Translations under genes and position numbers: made by a program
Notes under the pieces: generated by a model
The model's database searches: none
The model's input: the letters and a program-made list of their open reading frames with translations, nothing else
Told to the model about the DNA's origin: nothing
Shown here: positions 34,308 to 45,799 of the stretch, piece by piece
How the letters are laid out: every line of letters starts with the position of its first letter
How positions within the stretch are numbered: the stretch's first letter is position 1
Assembly (NCBI GenBank): GCA_029945375.1
Contig: CM057068.1
Location: 1 to 64,000 of the forward strand
Direction: 5' to 3'
Origin: Agaricus subrufescens
Lineage: Eukaryota > Basidiomycota > Agaricomycetes > Agaricales > Agaricaceae
Length of the DNA: 64,000 nt

Positions 34308-35029
34308 GTAGGCTCGAGAATTGATTTTTGAGTCGCGTATTCAGAATTGAAGGTTATAGGTTCCACTTGCGTCATTCAAGCGGAAACGGGCAGTATTAGA
34401 TTCGACTCATCGTAGGAACGCCTGAATAAGGCAGCTGCTAATGAGAGTCGCAGCGGCGGCGAACTTATACAACTCGTGTACTTGGGCGAGCATCCCATCC
34501 TTCAAGTTCGAAGTACAGTCTATTCCTTCTCGCGCTGCTCTAAGCTTCTCAGACAGTTTTTGTTTGTTTCTTGTACAATCCTCCCAGGGATCATATATCT
34601 CTTCACCCGTCCTCCTATTGAAAAATGCATTATCAACTACGTACTGTCGTTGATATCTTTCGATGTGTACCTCTCAATTTCTCTCTATTCCACGATACGA
34701 CGACTGATTTCGGGTGCAGTATTTTGACGAATGATCGAGGAGGAAGTGATATACAAGGGCCTATAGTTGTTTCTTGTCTCTTGGCAACTACTCTATTGCT
34801 CCATGTTGGGTCCTACAAACCCACAGTAAACCTACTTATCAGGATTCTGCATCCGGTCACAGAAAACCTGACCATCTAACTCAACCCAGAGCCATCCGCG
34901 ATACTCTAAATGAGCCGGGACGTCCTCCATATCAGGAGAGTCATCAAAATATTAGGTGTAAATCGTCATTAAATTTAATCAAGATAGCGGTGTTTGGGAA
35001 AAAATTTACATCCTACGCTATTCAAATAT
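34308..35029. other. Intergenic, convergent gene ends
   Basis: Apart from the possible extra terminal exon of the AIG1-like gene (to 34399), nothing coding or repetitive was recognised. Confidence 0.45.
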
Positions 35030-35883
35030 TCAGGCCTCAGGGGGCAGACACCATTCACTTTTTATCACAAACCCCATCTCCTCCCACAGAGCCTTACTTT
35101 TCGGTTTGACCTCGACATACGTCCGAATGTACTCTTTCATCTCTTTAACCCACACCTTCCCAACCCATGCCTCCAATTGTCTCACCCGTGCCATGTATTC
35201 GTTTACGCCCAAGTCCAACAACTCTTCGATATCTCCTTCCTCAATTTTCGCTTTATCCCTCATCCTCGCCTGATAATGAATTCGATGCTCCGCCCACGCA
35301 CGTACTTTCAAGGTTAATAATACCAAAAACGGGGCCAAAGGTAATTCGCGGAAATGTTCGTCCCGGTATATAGACGCCGGTGGGAGTTCTCGTGGTATAC
35401 CGAGTACACCGGGTAATAGCAGGTCAACTTTGCAAGCCCGATGCAATGGGTGAGATGGGTCCGGAGTGGAAGGTGTTAAGATGTAATAGAGGATTCGGTA
35501 AGTAGCATTTGGATCTTTGGGTGGTTTCAAGTAGAAATCGAAGGAGGAATTTTCAATGATGAGATCCTTGATTTCTTCGAGCTCGACTTCTGCTTCCGAG
35601 GGTGTTGACTGTAGTGCTTCACTAGAGTAGGGGATTGGAACGCTTCGAGAAGCGTTGAGGATCACGACATCCACATCCTGAGAAACAATATATGTGTGCT
35701 CATTCAATACTCATGGGGGAGAAGACATACCTGTGGGTTACGGTTCTCAGCTCCATAAATGGCTGCAGCGGTGCTACCTATCAAGCAGCACCTGAACTCG
35801 TGTTCCTCGAGAACCCGAATGATTGTGCGTGCCGTCCGTTGAATTTCTGCCGCAGTGGGTATGTGCTTCTTGGGTTTCCACAT
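35030..35883 (-). CDS. Nucleotidyltransferase-fold protein, 266 aa, 2 exons
   Basis: Exons 35883-35731 and 35677-35030. The first exon reads ...RTIIRVLEEHEFRCCLIGSTAAAIYGAENRNPQ and the second starts DVDVVILNAS, forming the GS-X9+-D-X-D pattern of the nucleotidyltransferase (DUF1814/minimal NTase-like) fold. Residues GS near 32-33 and DVD at 52-54 would bind nucleotide and metal. The C-terminal half is helical and ends with a stretch rich in Trp and Lys (WVGKVWVKEMKEYIRTYVEVK). Such stand-alone proteins recur in basidiomycetes without known substrate. An ATG 42 bp upstream (35925) is also in frame. Function beyond the fold is not inferable. Confidence 0.7.
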
Positions 35884-36851
35884 AATCAGTCTACAGACGT
35901 TCGGGTTGAGTGTCTCTCTGATCACCAGCGATGTTAAAGGCTGCGAAAATGAAGGGCGAAAGGTGGTAAGCCTACAACGGGGTTAACGAGATCTTGTAGA
36001 CGCTGAACACTTCCTTCTCACGCACTACGTTGCTAAATTTAGTACGTTCTGGAATGCGGTCGGACGAGGCTCATTCAACGAGAAATTTCCAAAGTATATT
36101 TCACAAAACTATGACTATAGCTGCGTGATCGCACAGATATGGCGTATTCTCCAAGATGCCTTGACTTCCGTGTGGATTCGCGAATATACTACGCCTCTAC
36201 CAAATCTTCTTCTCCATCCAGCGGGACAAACAAAATGTAAAGGAAATCCACCTCAAACGAGTTAAGCTAAAAGCGACTAGATACATATCTTCAGACATTG
36301 AATTTAGATGAGAATCATATCATTAAGGCCAATTGACCCCGTGGCCGAGTGCGACAAAGCCATCAGCTTTAGCTAGGCAAGAAAGAATTTGATAAAACGT
36401 AACGAGGCAGTGCTCTCCTGCGCGTACCACGGATTACCGGTCATCATTGATCTGGAGATCCTAAAATCGCATTCGGTTTTATAAATCATTGACTGTCACT
36501 AGAAAGTTCGGGCGATGGTTTCTTTAACCTTCACGCGTGCCATTGAAGTCGATATGGCGGTAGTAAAATCTACCAAACAATAGGTCATGAATCTAGCGAA
36601 AATTCAAGAAAGATCGATTGTAGATGAGTAGGCAAAACAGTGATGTAGTAAGTGGAACTACAAAATTATCCATGAATCGAATGCAAGAATAATGAATCGC
36701 GGGTGTGCTCACCTACTAAATACTATACAATCTAAATTGGCCCACACGAAGTAGACATGAAATAAAGGAAAAAATTGAGGTTGTTGGACCCATGACAGAC
36801 AAAGAGTAGTCTGAATCGAGTTACACCCTAGACCATCCAAGAGGATGATCA
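35884..36851. other. Intergenic, nothing recognised
   Basis: Promoter side of the nucleotidyltransferase-like gene and AT-rich sequence. No supported gene. Confidence 0.45.
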
Positions 36852-37085
36852 ATGCCAGGCGCACAGCGAAGCGAGCTAAAGGACGGAAAAAAGGAATACC
36901 TCTCCACACCACAGGATGTGAAAAAATGTATACCATTCAATCCGCCCAGTCATTACGACGAATTCCAAACTCTCAAGTCCCCTCGAGCTTTTTTCGCCCT
37001 CGATTTCTCAGAGAAAAATGTCTTTGGGCTAGAGTTGATACACGAGGCACCGACAGAAGCCGAGTATAGGGACAGCCGAGAGTGA
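36852..37085 (+). CDS. Short ORF upstream of the J-protein gene, uncertain
   Basis: A 77-codon frame (MPGAQRSELKDGKKEYLSTP... ending in DSRE) of balanced hydrophilic composition, with no family match, no signal peptide and no splice sites needed. Its codon pattern is not clearly different from background. It could be a small protein or chance. Confidence 0.2.
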   Translation: MPGAQRSELKDGKKEYLSTPQDVKKCIPFNPPSHYDEFQTLKSPRAFFALDFSEKNVFGLELIHEAPTEAEYRDSRE

Positions 37086-37362
37086 ATTTCTGATACGTCG
37101 TTGTGAGCGGAAAGTTTTATGCTCAGATCCTGCTAGGACCGATCGAGAATGACTAGAATGCTCAGACCTTAACCCGCTCGCGAAGGGGACGACACAGGCA
37201 TGCTGGACGTCTGTAGGGGGCGAGCCTCGCGGTTTTGAGTCTGTCGTGGGGTTGTGGAGGGAAAGAGAAAAGATCGGCGTGATAAGCAAGGCTGTGTTTG
37301 GCTGTGCTTGCACTCTGATGCATGACTCAGCGCGCGGATCGGAATGGCCCTTGCTCTCGACA

Positions 37363-38606
37363 ATGGCGAGTGAGGAAAACGTCGACCCCTACCAGCTCTT
37401 GAAGCTCCAGACAGAAGCCACCGAGCAGGAAATCAAGACTGCTTACCGGAAACTCTCTCTCAAAGTCCACCCCGATCGCGTGAGTTCCACCATTTCCACC
37501 TCTACATATCTCGTCTCATCACCATTCAGAGCGCATGTTTCTAATATATCTATAAAAATTCTTATCACAGAACCCGGATAACCCAGAAGCTGCACGATTA
37601 TTCCACGAACTAAACCAAGCCTATGAATTACTTCTCGACCCTCTCCGTCGGCTGGCGCTCGATCAGAAGCTACGAGTCAAAAAAGCCAGGGCAGAAAGGT
37701 ACAAGGCGTATGATACAAAACGGAAGAATATGGTAGAGGAGCTCGAAGAGAGGGAGAGAGCATTCAAGAAAACCCGGTTAGACAAGAAGAATGAGGAGAT
37801 CAAAGTGCAGATAGAGACAGAGAGGATCAAGGAGGAAGGAAGGAAAATGCGAGAACAAAGGGAAGAAGAGGTCAGAAAGAGGGACGAGGAGAGGATGAAA
37901 GGCGAAGCAGCAGAAGAGGATGACGCGGAGGCACCTGAGCTGCGTATGTTCTCGAGTCCATATTCGTATTAACTCTTGACTCAACAATCTCCAGACCCCC
38001 TTGACACTACCATTCGACTAAAATATTCGTTAAAGACTCACCCAGAATTAACCACCCCCGAATCGATAGCTAATCTATTATCCGGCTTTGGAGGTGTCGA
38101 TACGGAATCCATCGTTCTCTCTCTCAAAGCACCGAAGAAGAATGCGGACAAACGTCCAAAGACAGGTACAGCTTTGGTACCTTTTAAACAGATACGAGAT
38201 GCATTCTCTGCAGTATCTGCCAGTGGACAGAACGATCGCGGATTGGAGGGCATAGAAGTTGGTTGGGTGAACGGCAAAGAGCCCTCAATCCTAAGCTGGT
38301 TGAAGAAAATGGGTAAGCTGGGCCACTCTCTACCGACAACGACGCCATCACCCCAGAATGGCACACCTGGTACTCCTGCAGAGTCGCTGCAAAATCGATC
38401 TGTAGGCAGTTCAGGGTTTTCTTCATTCCCATCCACCTTTGTAAGTTCGATCTTTTGTGTTTCAAGGGATCGAGGAATATACTGATGACACCATGTAGCC
38501 TGCTTCGACTGCGGTTGACTATGAAAACTTGACCCTACTACGGATGAGACAAGCCGAGAGAGAGCGGTTAGAACGGGAAATTAGAGAAAGAGAGGAAGCA
38601 GAGTGA
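37363..38606 (+). CDS. DNAJC17/Cwf23-like spliceosomal J-protein, 347 aa, 4 exons
   Basis: J-domain co-chaperone of the group associated with spliceosome disassembly. Exons 37363-37479, 37571-37943, 37995-38440 and 38499-38606. The J-domain covers residues 8-70: DPYQLLKLQTEATEQEIKTAYRKLS, the catalytic HPD in KVHPDR at the exon 1/2 border, then FHELNQAYELLLDP. A highly charged coiled coil (about residues 85-160; RKMREQREEEVRKRDEER) follows, then an RRM-like region (TIRLKYSLKTHPEL, ESIVLSLKAPKK, GTALVPFKQIRDAFSAV) as in DNAJC17, and a short charged tail. The last codons, GAGTGA, overlap a GTGAGC donor-like sequence, so a small further exon is possible. It sits near BRR2 only by coincidence as far as I can tell. 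Confidence 0.88.
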
Positions 38607-39540
38607 GCATGCTCATGCACATTCCTATTTTTTTCCACGTTGTTCCCGGTATCCTAGAATAAGATACCTGAGTCGTTCATCTTCAGAATCAGGAAAAGTC
38701 GTGAAGGTGTTAGACCCCCTTGACTAGGTTACATCCTCTATCAAGTTCATTTTTTGGAGATCGTGGTACCAAATATGACGATATCGCCGGTTGATCTGAG
38801 CTACCGACAGCCCCGCGAACGGTCAACTTGATAGTGGGTCATAATCCATACCGAGCGCATACAAATTCACACAAGCAACGAAATATTAAAGGAGATATAA
38901 AATTGCCAAAGTGGCTAGAAAGAACGAGAAGACACTGGATACTGAACCCTCAACCTGACCTCATCAACAAGTGGGTGACCACCAGCTCTCCTTCCCCAGT
39001 TCGAACATGGATAGGGTGGCCCGAGATGTTGTTTCCCGCTGGTAACTCGATTGTCTTAAGGCGCGGTGCCATTGGACATTCGACGATTGGCATAGCAGGT
39101 TTGATTTGTGAAACGTTTCCGCTATTATTGCTCCCAGTGACTGTATCTAGTCATTGATAGGTAAGTGATATACGAGGAGGCAGGGAATTTGGCTGTCAGT
39201 ACCCCTTTGATCATGCGTAACGCTGTTGCCTGTATTGCTCATGACAAGGTAATATATACACCTAGAATCACCACAGTCTACGAGGAGGTATGCATAAGAT
39301 AGTCGAAGATGCTCACAAATGGCAGATTGAGGAAGTGAAGATGGCGATAATCCCATCTACAGCCCTTTCATGGACTTAAATACAGCCACTTTTTTCAGGA
39401 CGGATTGGGTGGAACGAAATCAAAATAAGCTACCTGTCTTCTTTCTCTCACTCCGAAAGGCTTTCCTTTACCAAATGGAACAATTATCCTGTACTAAGTC
39501 GAAACTAAATGTAGGGTAGGGTCACATTGCTCATACCTGG

Positions 39541-39702
39541 TATTACCCCGTCAGACAAGCTTTGGTTCGCGATGGCCGGAACGTGGCCAAAACTATTTTC
39601 GTTCACGGAGTAATCGGTCTATTGGCAAATAACGCGGTGACTGCCGGAGCTGTAGCATTGACACTGGTGTTTCAGAGTTTCGACTTGGGAAAAAATCGAT
39701 AA
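39541..39702 (+). pseudogene. Orphan coding-like exon, membrane-protein character
   Basis: An open stretch of 53 codons reads YYPVRQALVRDGRNVAKTIF and then an Ala/Val/Leu-rich segment of one membrane-helix length, ending in TAA. The RDG followed by a helix resembles the sixth helix region of mushroom seven-helix proteins. No upstream exon with matching phase was found, so it is probably a relic. Confidence 0.25.
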
Positions 39703-40483
39703 TCCAATAGTATTCTTAGGCGTGATCAACCTACGATAACAAGGCGTGCAATCACATCGCAGAACGTGCATATTAAATGCTTACCTCGGCGTCATGAGAC
39801 TCCGAGCGCAACGGCCTTTATCCTCTCATTGATGGACGTGATGTTTGATATCTGATTTTTGCGGCGGTTAAGTAAGGAAAAATAAGGGGTAATGAGGAGG
39901 ACTCATATTACATATTGTAAGTCGGGAATGTTGGAGATCCAGGAGATTACTACCTGGTGGTGAACTCGGAACAGCGGGCGCAGTAGGGTCACCCCGTACG
40001 TGCCCGCGCTGACCTATCTGCGCAGTTAGCTCTCAGTTGTTAGCAAGTATATGTGGGGCTCGAGAGAGAGTACTAACTTGGAAGATTGAGATTCTCGAAT
40101 AGCCATGCGTAAGGTGATGAGAGGTGCCAATGATTGTCCTAGAAGTAATTCAGTAATGAGAAAACATAGACGCGATACACGGTTACACATACGAAATCTC
40201 ACGCCGGAAAAAGGCCCCGCATAGCGGATAACTGCGGACAACTATTTCGATTGGTGCAGGGAAAATGTCCAGTGATTGTTAGATGCATGAACTACATCAG
40301 TTGTATCTGTCAATCAAGATTAATTAGGGATAACCTGGTCCACGTGGACCACACTCTGTCATTTCCCTGATCGCAAGAAGCCCTGCAATTCCTCCTGTTG
40401 TATCCGTAGAAATAAAGCGTTGTTCGTTCGGGTGGCATGTGAAAAGATCTTTTCAAATGCACTAATTCGGTTTCTATGAATTC

Positions 40484-40583
40484 AGTTACACCGCCTTGTG
40501 GTTAATAGTTTGGAGCGTTTTTCATCCGACTTTAGTTACATCGCCTTGTAGTTAATAATTTGGAAGCGTTTTTCATCCGACAT
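40484..40583. repeat. 50-bp tandem duplication
   Basis: AGTTACACCGCCTTGTGGTT... and AGTTACATCGCCTTGTAGTT... are adjacent copies of a unit of about 50 bp ending in GCGTTTTTCATCCGAC, with a few substitutions and one single-base length difference. Confidence 0.85.
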
Positions 40584-42294
40584 CTGGTCTTCATTAACTC
40601 TTAGAGGGCTTTGAGCTTGATGGTATGTAGTGAGCCTGAACTGAATATGAGCATGTGCGGGCGAATTGACTATCTTCCGCGGAGGCGGACGCGCGTATAT
40701 TATTCACGGGCTTCTTCATGTCACCCCAACGCTCAGTTTGGGCGTTACACAAAGTTGGCAGTTGTGCCGTCAAGAAGCAGTCTTTTTGCTGTTCAGAATT
40801 CAAAATCGGCTGTTTTAGCAGTGGTTCCACAATTTGACACCTTGAGTCCCTGCACATTCACGGGTGTTTCGAACAGTATTATTTTCATTTGTCGCAATGG
40901 TCGGCAAGATCTAAGTCAGGTGCAGAGTAGGCATGAGATACTTGTAAAATGTCAGTGGAAAAAGGGATAGTGTACCTGTTCTATCCCGCTAATATAAACT
41001 TGTATCTGGAGCAGTCCGATAAGGAAAGATGAGGCAATGAGGGCGTGACTTCAGGGTCGGATGACTCGGACTTTGATCTCTCGGGTGGTTGCGTGTCGGA
41101 GTCAATGGTTGCACCGTACTTGTACTATACTTAGAAATTTTTGCTGGTCTGATGCATCTAAAGAAGTGTTGAAGTAGTAAGTGAGCAACAATTTGAGTAC
41201 GGGTCAAAACAAGAGGGAATAAAAATGACTAGCGAGTGTGCTGAGGGACGGCAATAACCGATTGTTTGTGGTAAAAAAAATGCATAATCGTGTCACCACC
41301 GTTAGCTCGTCTTTTACATCGCGAATATTAATTTTGTAGCTCGAGTCTGATGATTTGAAGTACGTAGACTGGCATCCACGATTGTTCTCTCAGGATGTGA
41401 ACATGTGAACGTTGGCCGAATCATGCGACCGAGATAGATCAGCTGGGGCCCCGAGTCTACATTCTGATTTGCTTGCGGATGTCATGTGCAATGCATATCT
41501 TCCAAGCTGAGATGATACCGAGAGAAGACCGGGGGAAGTTGACATTGACAGCAATTGGTGTTGTTAAGCCTTTAATTCATGTGATCGATTCCATGAACCG
41601 GGGAAGTTAATGTCACAGGAGTCCTCGTGACATGTTCCATAAGCCAAGGGCCTCAAGTTACGGCTGTGCACCATGTATACCTTCTAAACGTGGATGACAC
41701 AAGAGAAGTGCTCATTTTTAGTGTTCTGGTGATCACCTTCGGCCGAAAGCTAATTTAGCGGCACAATGAAGGGTTGGGGCTAACAGTCCTGAAGTTTGGT
41801 CCTACAAGAGGGTAGGTTCGACATTTGTACATCCATAGATAGATAGACTAGGTTGATGCCAAATAAAATGACCCTATCAATTTGCAGCTGATAGCATGGG
41901 ATCCGGTCATGTCATAAAACATGAGTACCTCCTTATACCTTTCTGTGAAAAATCTGATTAGAGTGATGAGCAGGTTACCCTGCTTACCCACCATGAACCA
42001 AAAAACTGGAATGCTAGACAACTTGCAGTACTACATCAGCAAAAGATCAAAATTGTGATCGGTTGTGATCGCCATGATCGTTGTACATTCCATGAGGTCA
42101 CGGGTGTTACTATTCATTCCAAATGTCACCAATGTTATCACATAGATCACAATGTCACAACAGACACACTCCTTCACACCAATACCTCCTGTCACACAGC
42201 CATGGACCAAACATGAAATCTTTCCGTCTGAATGAGTACAAGTTTTATTAGTACATAACCAAAGCTGGATAAGTAGGAACTATCTAATAAAAAG

Positions 42295-43990
42295 CTAAGC
42301 ACTAAGTAGCTCATGTGTATGATGATCTATATACTGATTAACATAGAAGGCCTGGAATGCATCCAGGCTCATCTTGTGACAAAAATTATCAGACATAGGT
42401 TGAGAACCAAACACGGGCATAAGGTGAGCTGCCCGCAACAAACAATCCAAGTGGATGACAGACAAGAACAGTCATTTATGGACCCCTCATAAATTGGGCT
42501 CAACAATCCATAGGCCTGTGTTGACATCTCGATTGTGCCAGGCCTTGTTGAACCATTCAACTAGTGTGCAAGGGTAGACAATGCCAGCATGTTTGAAGGA
42601 AAATAACAACCGGAGACATACAACACTCAGGCCCTCAAAGCCTGCCTGATTTTGATCTTCTACCACAAAGACACAATCCCGCTGATAACCATCATTATGC
42701 CAGTGAGGTGTGCACCAGATTTGTTCTCTATACATGCCAAATAAGCCAGAAGGGTCAGATGGCACATAAAAAGTAGCAACAGCTGAGTGATAGACCAAAA
42801 TTGGACTCTCAATCTTGGGGAGTCGTTGTGATGGCACTGATTCTGCACCAAATCGAGCTGAAGGATAGATCTGATCATAGAGGAAGCGTCGAGTAAGATT
42901 GGATAGGTTAAGAATGTGTATATGATTGCCCAATAGTTCCAGATCTTGAGGGTATCCTTTAGCTGCACACGGATTGTGTTAACACTTAATCTTATCATAG
43001 GAAATAAGACAACGTGCCAGGACAACATGCCAAGACCATGCTCCCATTCACCAACTCGTCCACTGGCCCAGACTCCTCTTCATGGTCCTTATTCTCCTTT
43101 GAAACCATTGTATGAAAAGGGGTTATCAAGTTTTGTCCTACCAAATGCACTCATAAAGCATGAAGTTTATCCAATCGTTGATTTGTCTGCAGCATTTGTC
43201 CAAGGGCATTGTAACGATTAGAACATTGCCAAGGTTTCTTGACAGCTGTAATATGTCATGATTCAGTTATTGAAGAGCACAGTCCCCCAGGGGCACCAAA
43301 CTCTTCAATTAAAGATTGATAATGCATCAAAAAATGTTGTCGAGGGAGGGAGAACCCTTTGGGGCACACTCCTGTCTTACAAAACACTTTTCAATAGTCG
43401 TGAAACCCCTTGAGGGCCTCTTTGAGCTGATCTAATGTGCCAGGAGTAAAACAGGGCTGACGAGCTATATAACAAAATTCAAGAAAATAGGCTAGAGTAC
43501 AAATAATCTCAGGGGGGACATAGCCCACAAGGGCAGGTAGATACACCTTTAACACTACTTTAGCTATGTATATCAAAAGAGGTAACATAATTGCCTTACT
43601 TTCATAAGAGCTTTGAAGTCATCACCAGTCCCCTGTTTGAAACGTTGACCATCTGGAAACCTTCAGAGACCTGGAAAAGCAGGGGCAGCTGCTATCCTGA
43701 ACACTACATCGTCAGTTCTATTGCTAATGGTTGAAAATTTGTTAGCTGACCATTGATCTATATCATCCATTATCACAGCTGCCTTGGCTTTACCCTCTTT
43801 AATTTCTAGGTAATCCCCTATCCAGGTAACTAGATGATCCTTAAATGTTCCTTTAATGACCTGATGTAACAGGTCTGGTGTGAGCATGGCATGAATATCA
43901 GCTCATGGAAAATCTGAGGTGAAAGGCTAAGGTAACTGAGTTGAAAATATTTCACGGTGAAGAGAGTAGATTGGTATAAATGTGGAAAAT
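42295..43990 (-). mobile_element. Degenerate Plavaka-type DNA transposon (transposase relic)
   Basis: Fragments in transposase order on the minus strand: MLTPDLLHQVIKGTFKDHLV (about 43887), AAAPAFPGL (43663), a KVYLPALVGYVPPEIICTLA piece (about 43590-43391), YDQIYPSARFG and VYHSAVATFYVPSDPSG (42933-42700), CVFVVEDQNQAGFEGLSVV, YPCTLVEWFN, GLWIVEPN (42487), and an end reading LRAAHLMPVFG ... SLDAFQAFYVNQYIDHHTHE, closing at the stop at 42295-42297. This is the order expected for Plavaka transposases of Agaricomycetes. Frame changes and stops between fragments, and loss of the N-terminal part, show it is dead. I could not define terminal inverted repeats or a target duplication. The family name rests on remembered similarity. 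Confidence 0.75.
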
Positions 43991-44139
43991 AAAATATAAA
44001 AAATATAAAATCGAATGCAAATGCAACCCTTTGAAATACACCAAGTCTCAAGTGCGGTTTGTGGAGAGAATAAATCAGAAAGAAAGTGAAAGTAAGAGTC
44101 TTGATTAAGTATTAAATGAAAATAGGGGTAGAATAGAGA

Positions 44140-45260
44140 TGTGAAACAAGTCTCGACTGAATAGAGACCTCTTCCAGACCTGTGCCATTTCGATTAGAAC
44201 CTTCACAACGAGTGGCTAAGCTCGCGATGACTGTCCTCAATAGGGTGGGTTAGACACCTATCTAGGAGGGGTAGCAAGTCCGCCCTAGTGATGCCTCAAC
44301 AAACTCGGAGAGCCTTGACCTGCCTTTGCGCTTGGAGACAGACTGCAAGACAAGTTGAGCTAGCACCAAATGCTATCGTGATCCTATTAGACCAGTGAAG
44401 ATACTCTCTTGAGCAGAACACAAGTCCTTCCGAGTTGAGAAAGAACTTTAAGAAATGCTTAGAACACTGCAAAGTTTAACCAAACTCGATTTCACTCACA
44501 CAGTGCTTGGGCAAAGATTCGATGCCGAACCTTGTCCTTGACTGGTGACTATATACAATACACAACAAAAAACTGAGACAAAATAAACAAATATAAAACA
44601 AATAACCAAGTCTGTATCCAGCGCTGAATGGGTATAGTCCCCTCGACTCATCTTTCTCCACCAATCAACAGTCTCGACTATTCAGTCTCCTCGACTGAAC
44701 ATTGCACTTGTCCAATCTCCCGCTCCTCATTGGCTAGCGAGTTTCTAACCCTAGACCCTAGTCTAGAAACTCTCGAGGCACATCCCCCACTGATTAACCC
44801 GTCGATAAGATGTCCTCGATTAGACTAAGCTTCTATCTCGCCTTTAGTTGCTTCAAGATTATCATTACTACTGCCTGATCCAGAGTCTCGACCGACAATT
44901 CCAACAGTCTCGATTCAGATTTATTCAGTCTCGACATGTGTGAGTCGTCTACTTCCTAGCCCTTTCCTTATTAGGCAGGTAGTAGTTATAGATTCGGTTT
45001 AGCATAAGGTCCACTGAAGGAACCGCATTCCACTAAGTCCTTGAGCCATCCCATAGCCCACCTCGATGATAATTCCCAACAAAGTCTCCCTAGACTCAGT
45101 CTCAAGACTTCCATTTTAAAGTCCTCAAACACGATTATATTTCCCCTAGCAGTACGGTTTTCCTGCTAGGAATCGCGGATGCAATCTCGACTGTTCCATA
45201 GGTCAACCTCTCTTCACACATGTCCTCGACTGAGCTTATCTCTAACTGGGTGACTGATTG
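44140..45260. repeat. LTR-like region with recurring CTCGAC motif
   Basis: CTCGACT/CTCGATT, usually as AGTCTCGAC or TCCTCGACTGA, appears about ten times over 1.1 kb, always on the same strand. On the minus strand, a T-rich stretch near 44560-44600 and the sequence ATTTGGTGCTAGCTC near 44364-44378 resemble the LTR end and primer-binding area of a retrotransposon. No gag or pol frame remains. It may be a solo LTR with some leader, or simply a diverged satellite. Confidence 0.35.
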
Positions 45261-45712
45261 TTCATTCTCAAACTTAATACGTACACCTAGCCGCATTAAA
45301 CATATATTTTCACGTGTAAAACGGCTGGGGCCGTAACACCGTGCTTGAAACCCTTCTGTTGACTTTGATGACATAGAACACACAAAACATCATTGTCATA
45401 TTTTATCACTCTGGAATGTTTGACACTCAGTAATGTAGTTACTTTTTAGCTAGGTAATGATGACTACAAGGTGAGACAGTGACATTTCACGATATCGTTG
45501 GGCAAGAAGTGTTATCATATTTGGAACAGATTAATTGAAATTCATAAATGTACGATGGCAACATCTTCGTTTGAGGCATAGAATATGAAGTTTAGTTGTG
45601 GTTGACTCTCCATGAGGCCCTTGCCACCCACTCTGACATGGAAGCAAGCAAACATAATGTCAGAATCGTGTAATAGCGGAAACAGCAAACACTGACATTT
45701 ATAGTGTGACAT

Positions 45713-45788
45713 TATCGAGAATTGAACCGCGGCCTTAGCGTGTAGGGGTTGAAGGTAAAGTCACGATGTACCGTTGAACTACATGATT
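45713..45788 (-). other. tRNA-like relic (A box and imperfect B box)
   Basis: On the minus strand TAGTTCAACGG fits the A-box consensus exactly, and GGTTCAATTCT follows at tRNA-like distance with two mismatches to the B box. The acceptor and T stems do not pair properly, so it is not a functional tRNA. A tRNA-derived SINE or tRNA pseudogene fits its transposon-rich surroundings. Confidence 0.3.
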
Positions 45789-45799
45789 GGTGCGTGCCG

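Larger units (their letters stand above)
38607..42294. other. Gene-poor region
   Basis: No complete gene. It contains an orphan coding-like exon (39541-39702), a 50-bp tandem duplication (40484-40583) and, near 42040-42190, a stretch rich in GTGATC/TCACA words that may be the subterminal part of the adjacent Plavaka element. Confidence 0.5.

Noticed and set aside
18335..38606. Idea that BRR2, EZH2 and the DNAJC17-like gene form a functional RNA-processing/silencing cluster
   Set aside because: They are separated by unrelated genes on both strands, and nothing in the sequence beyond proximity supports it.
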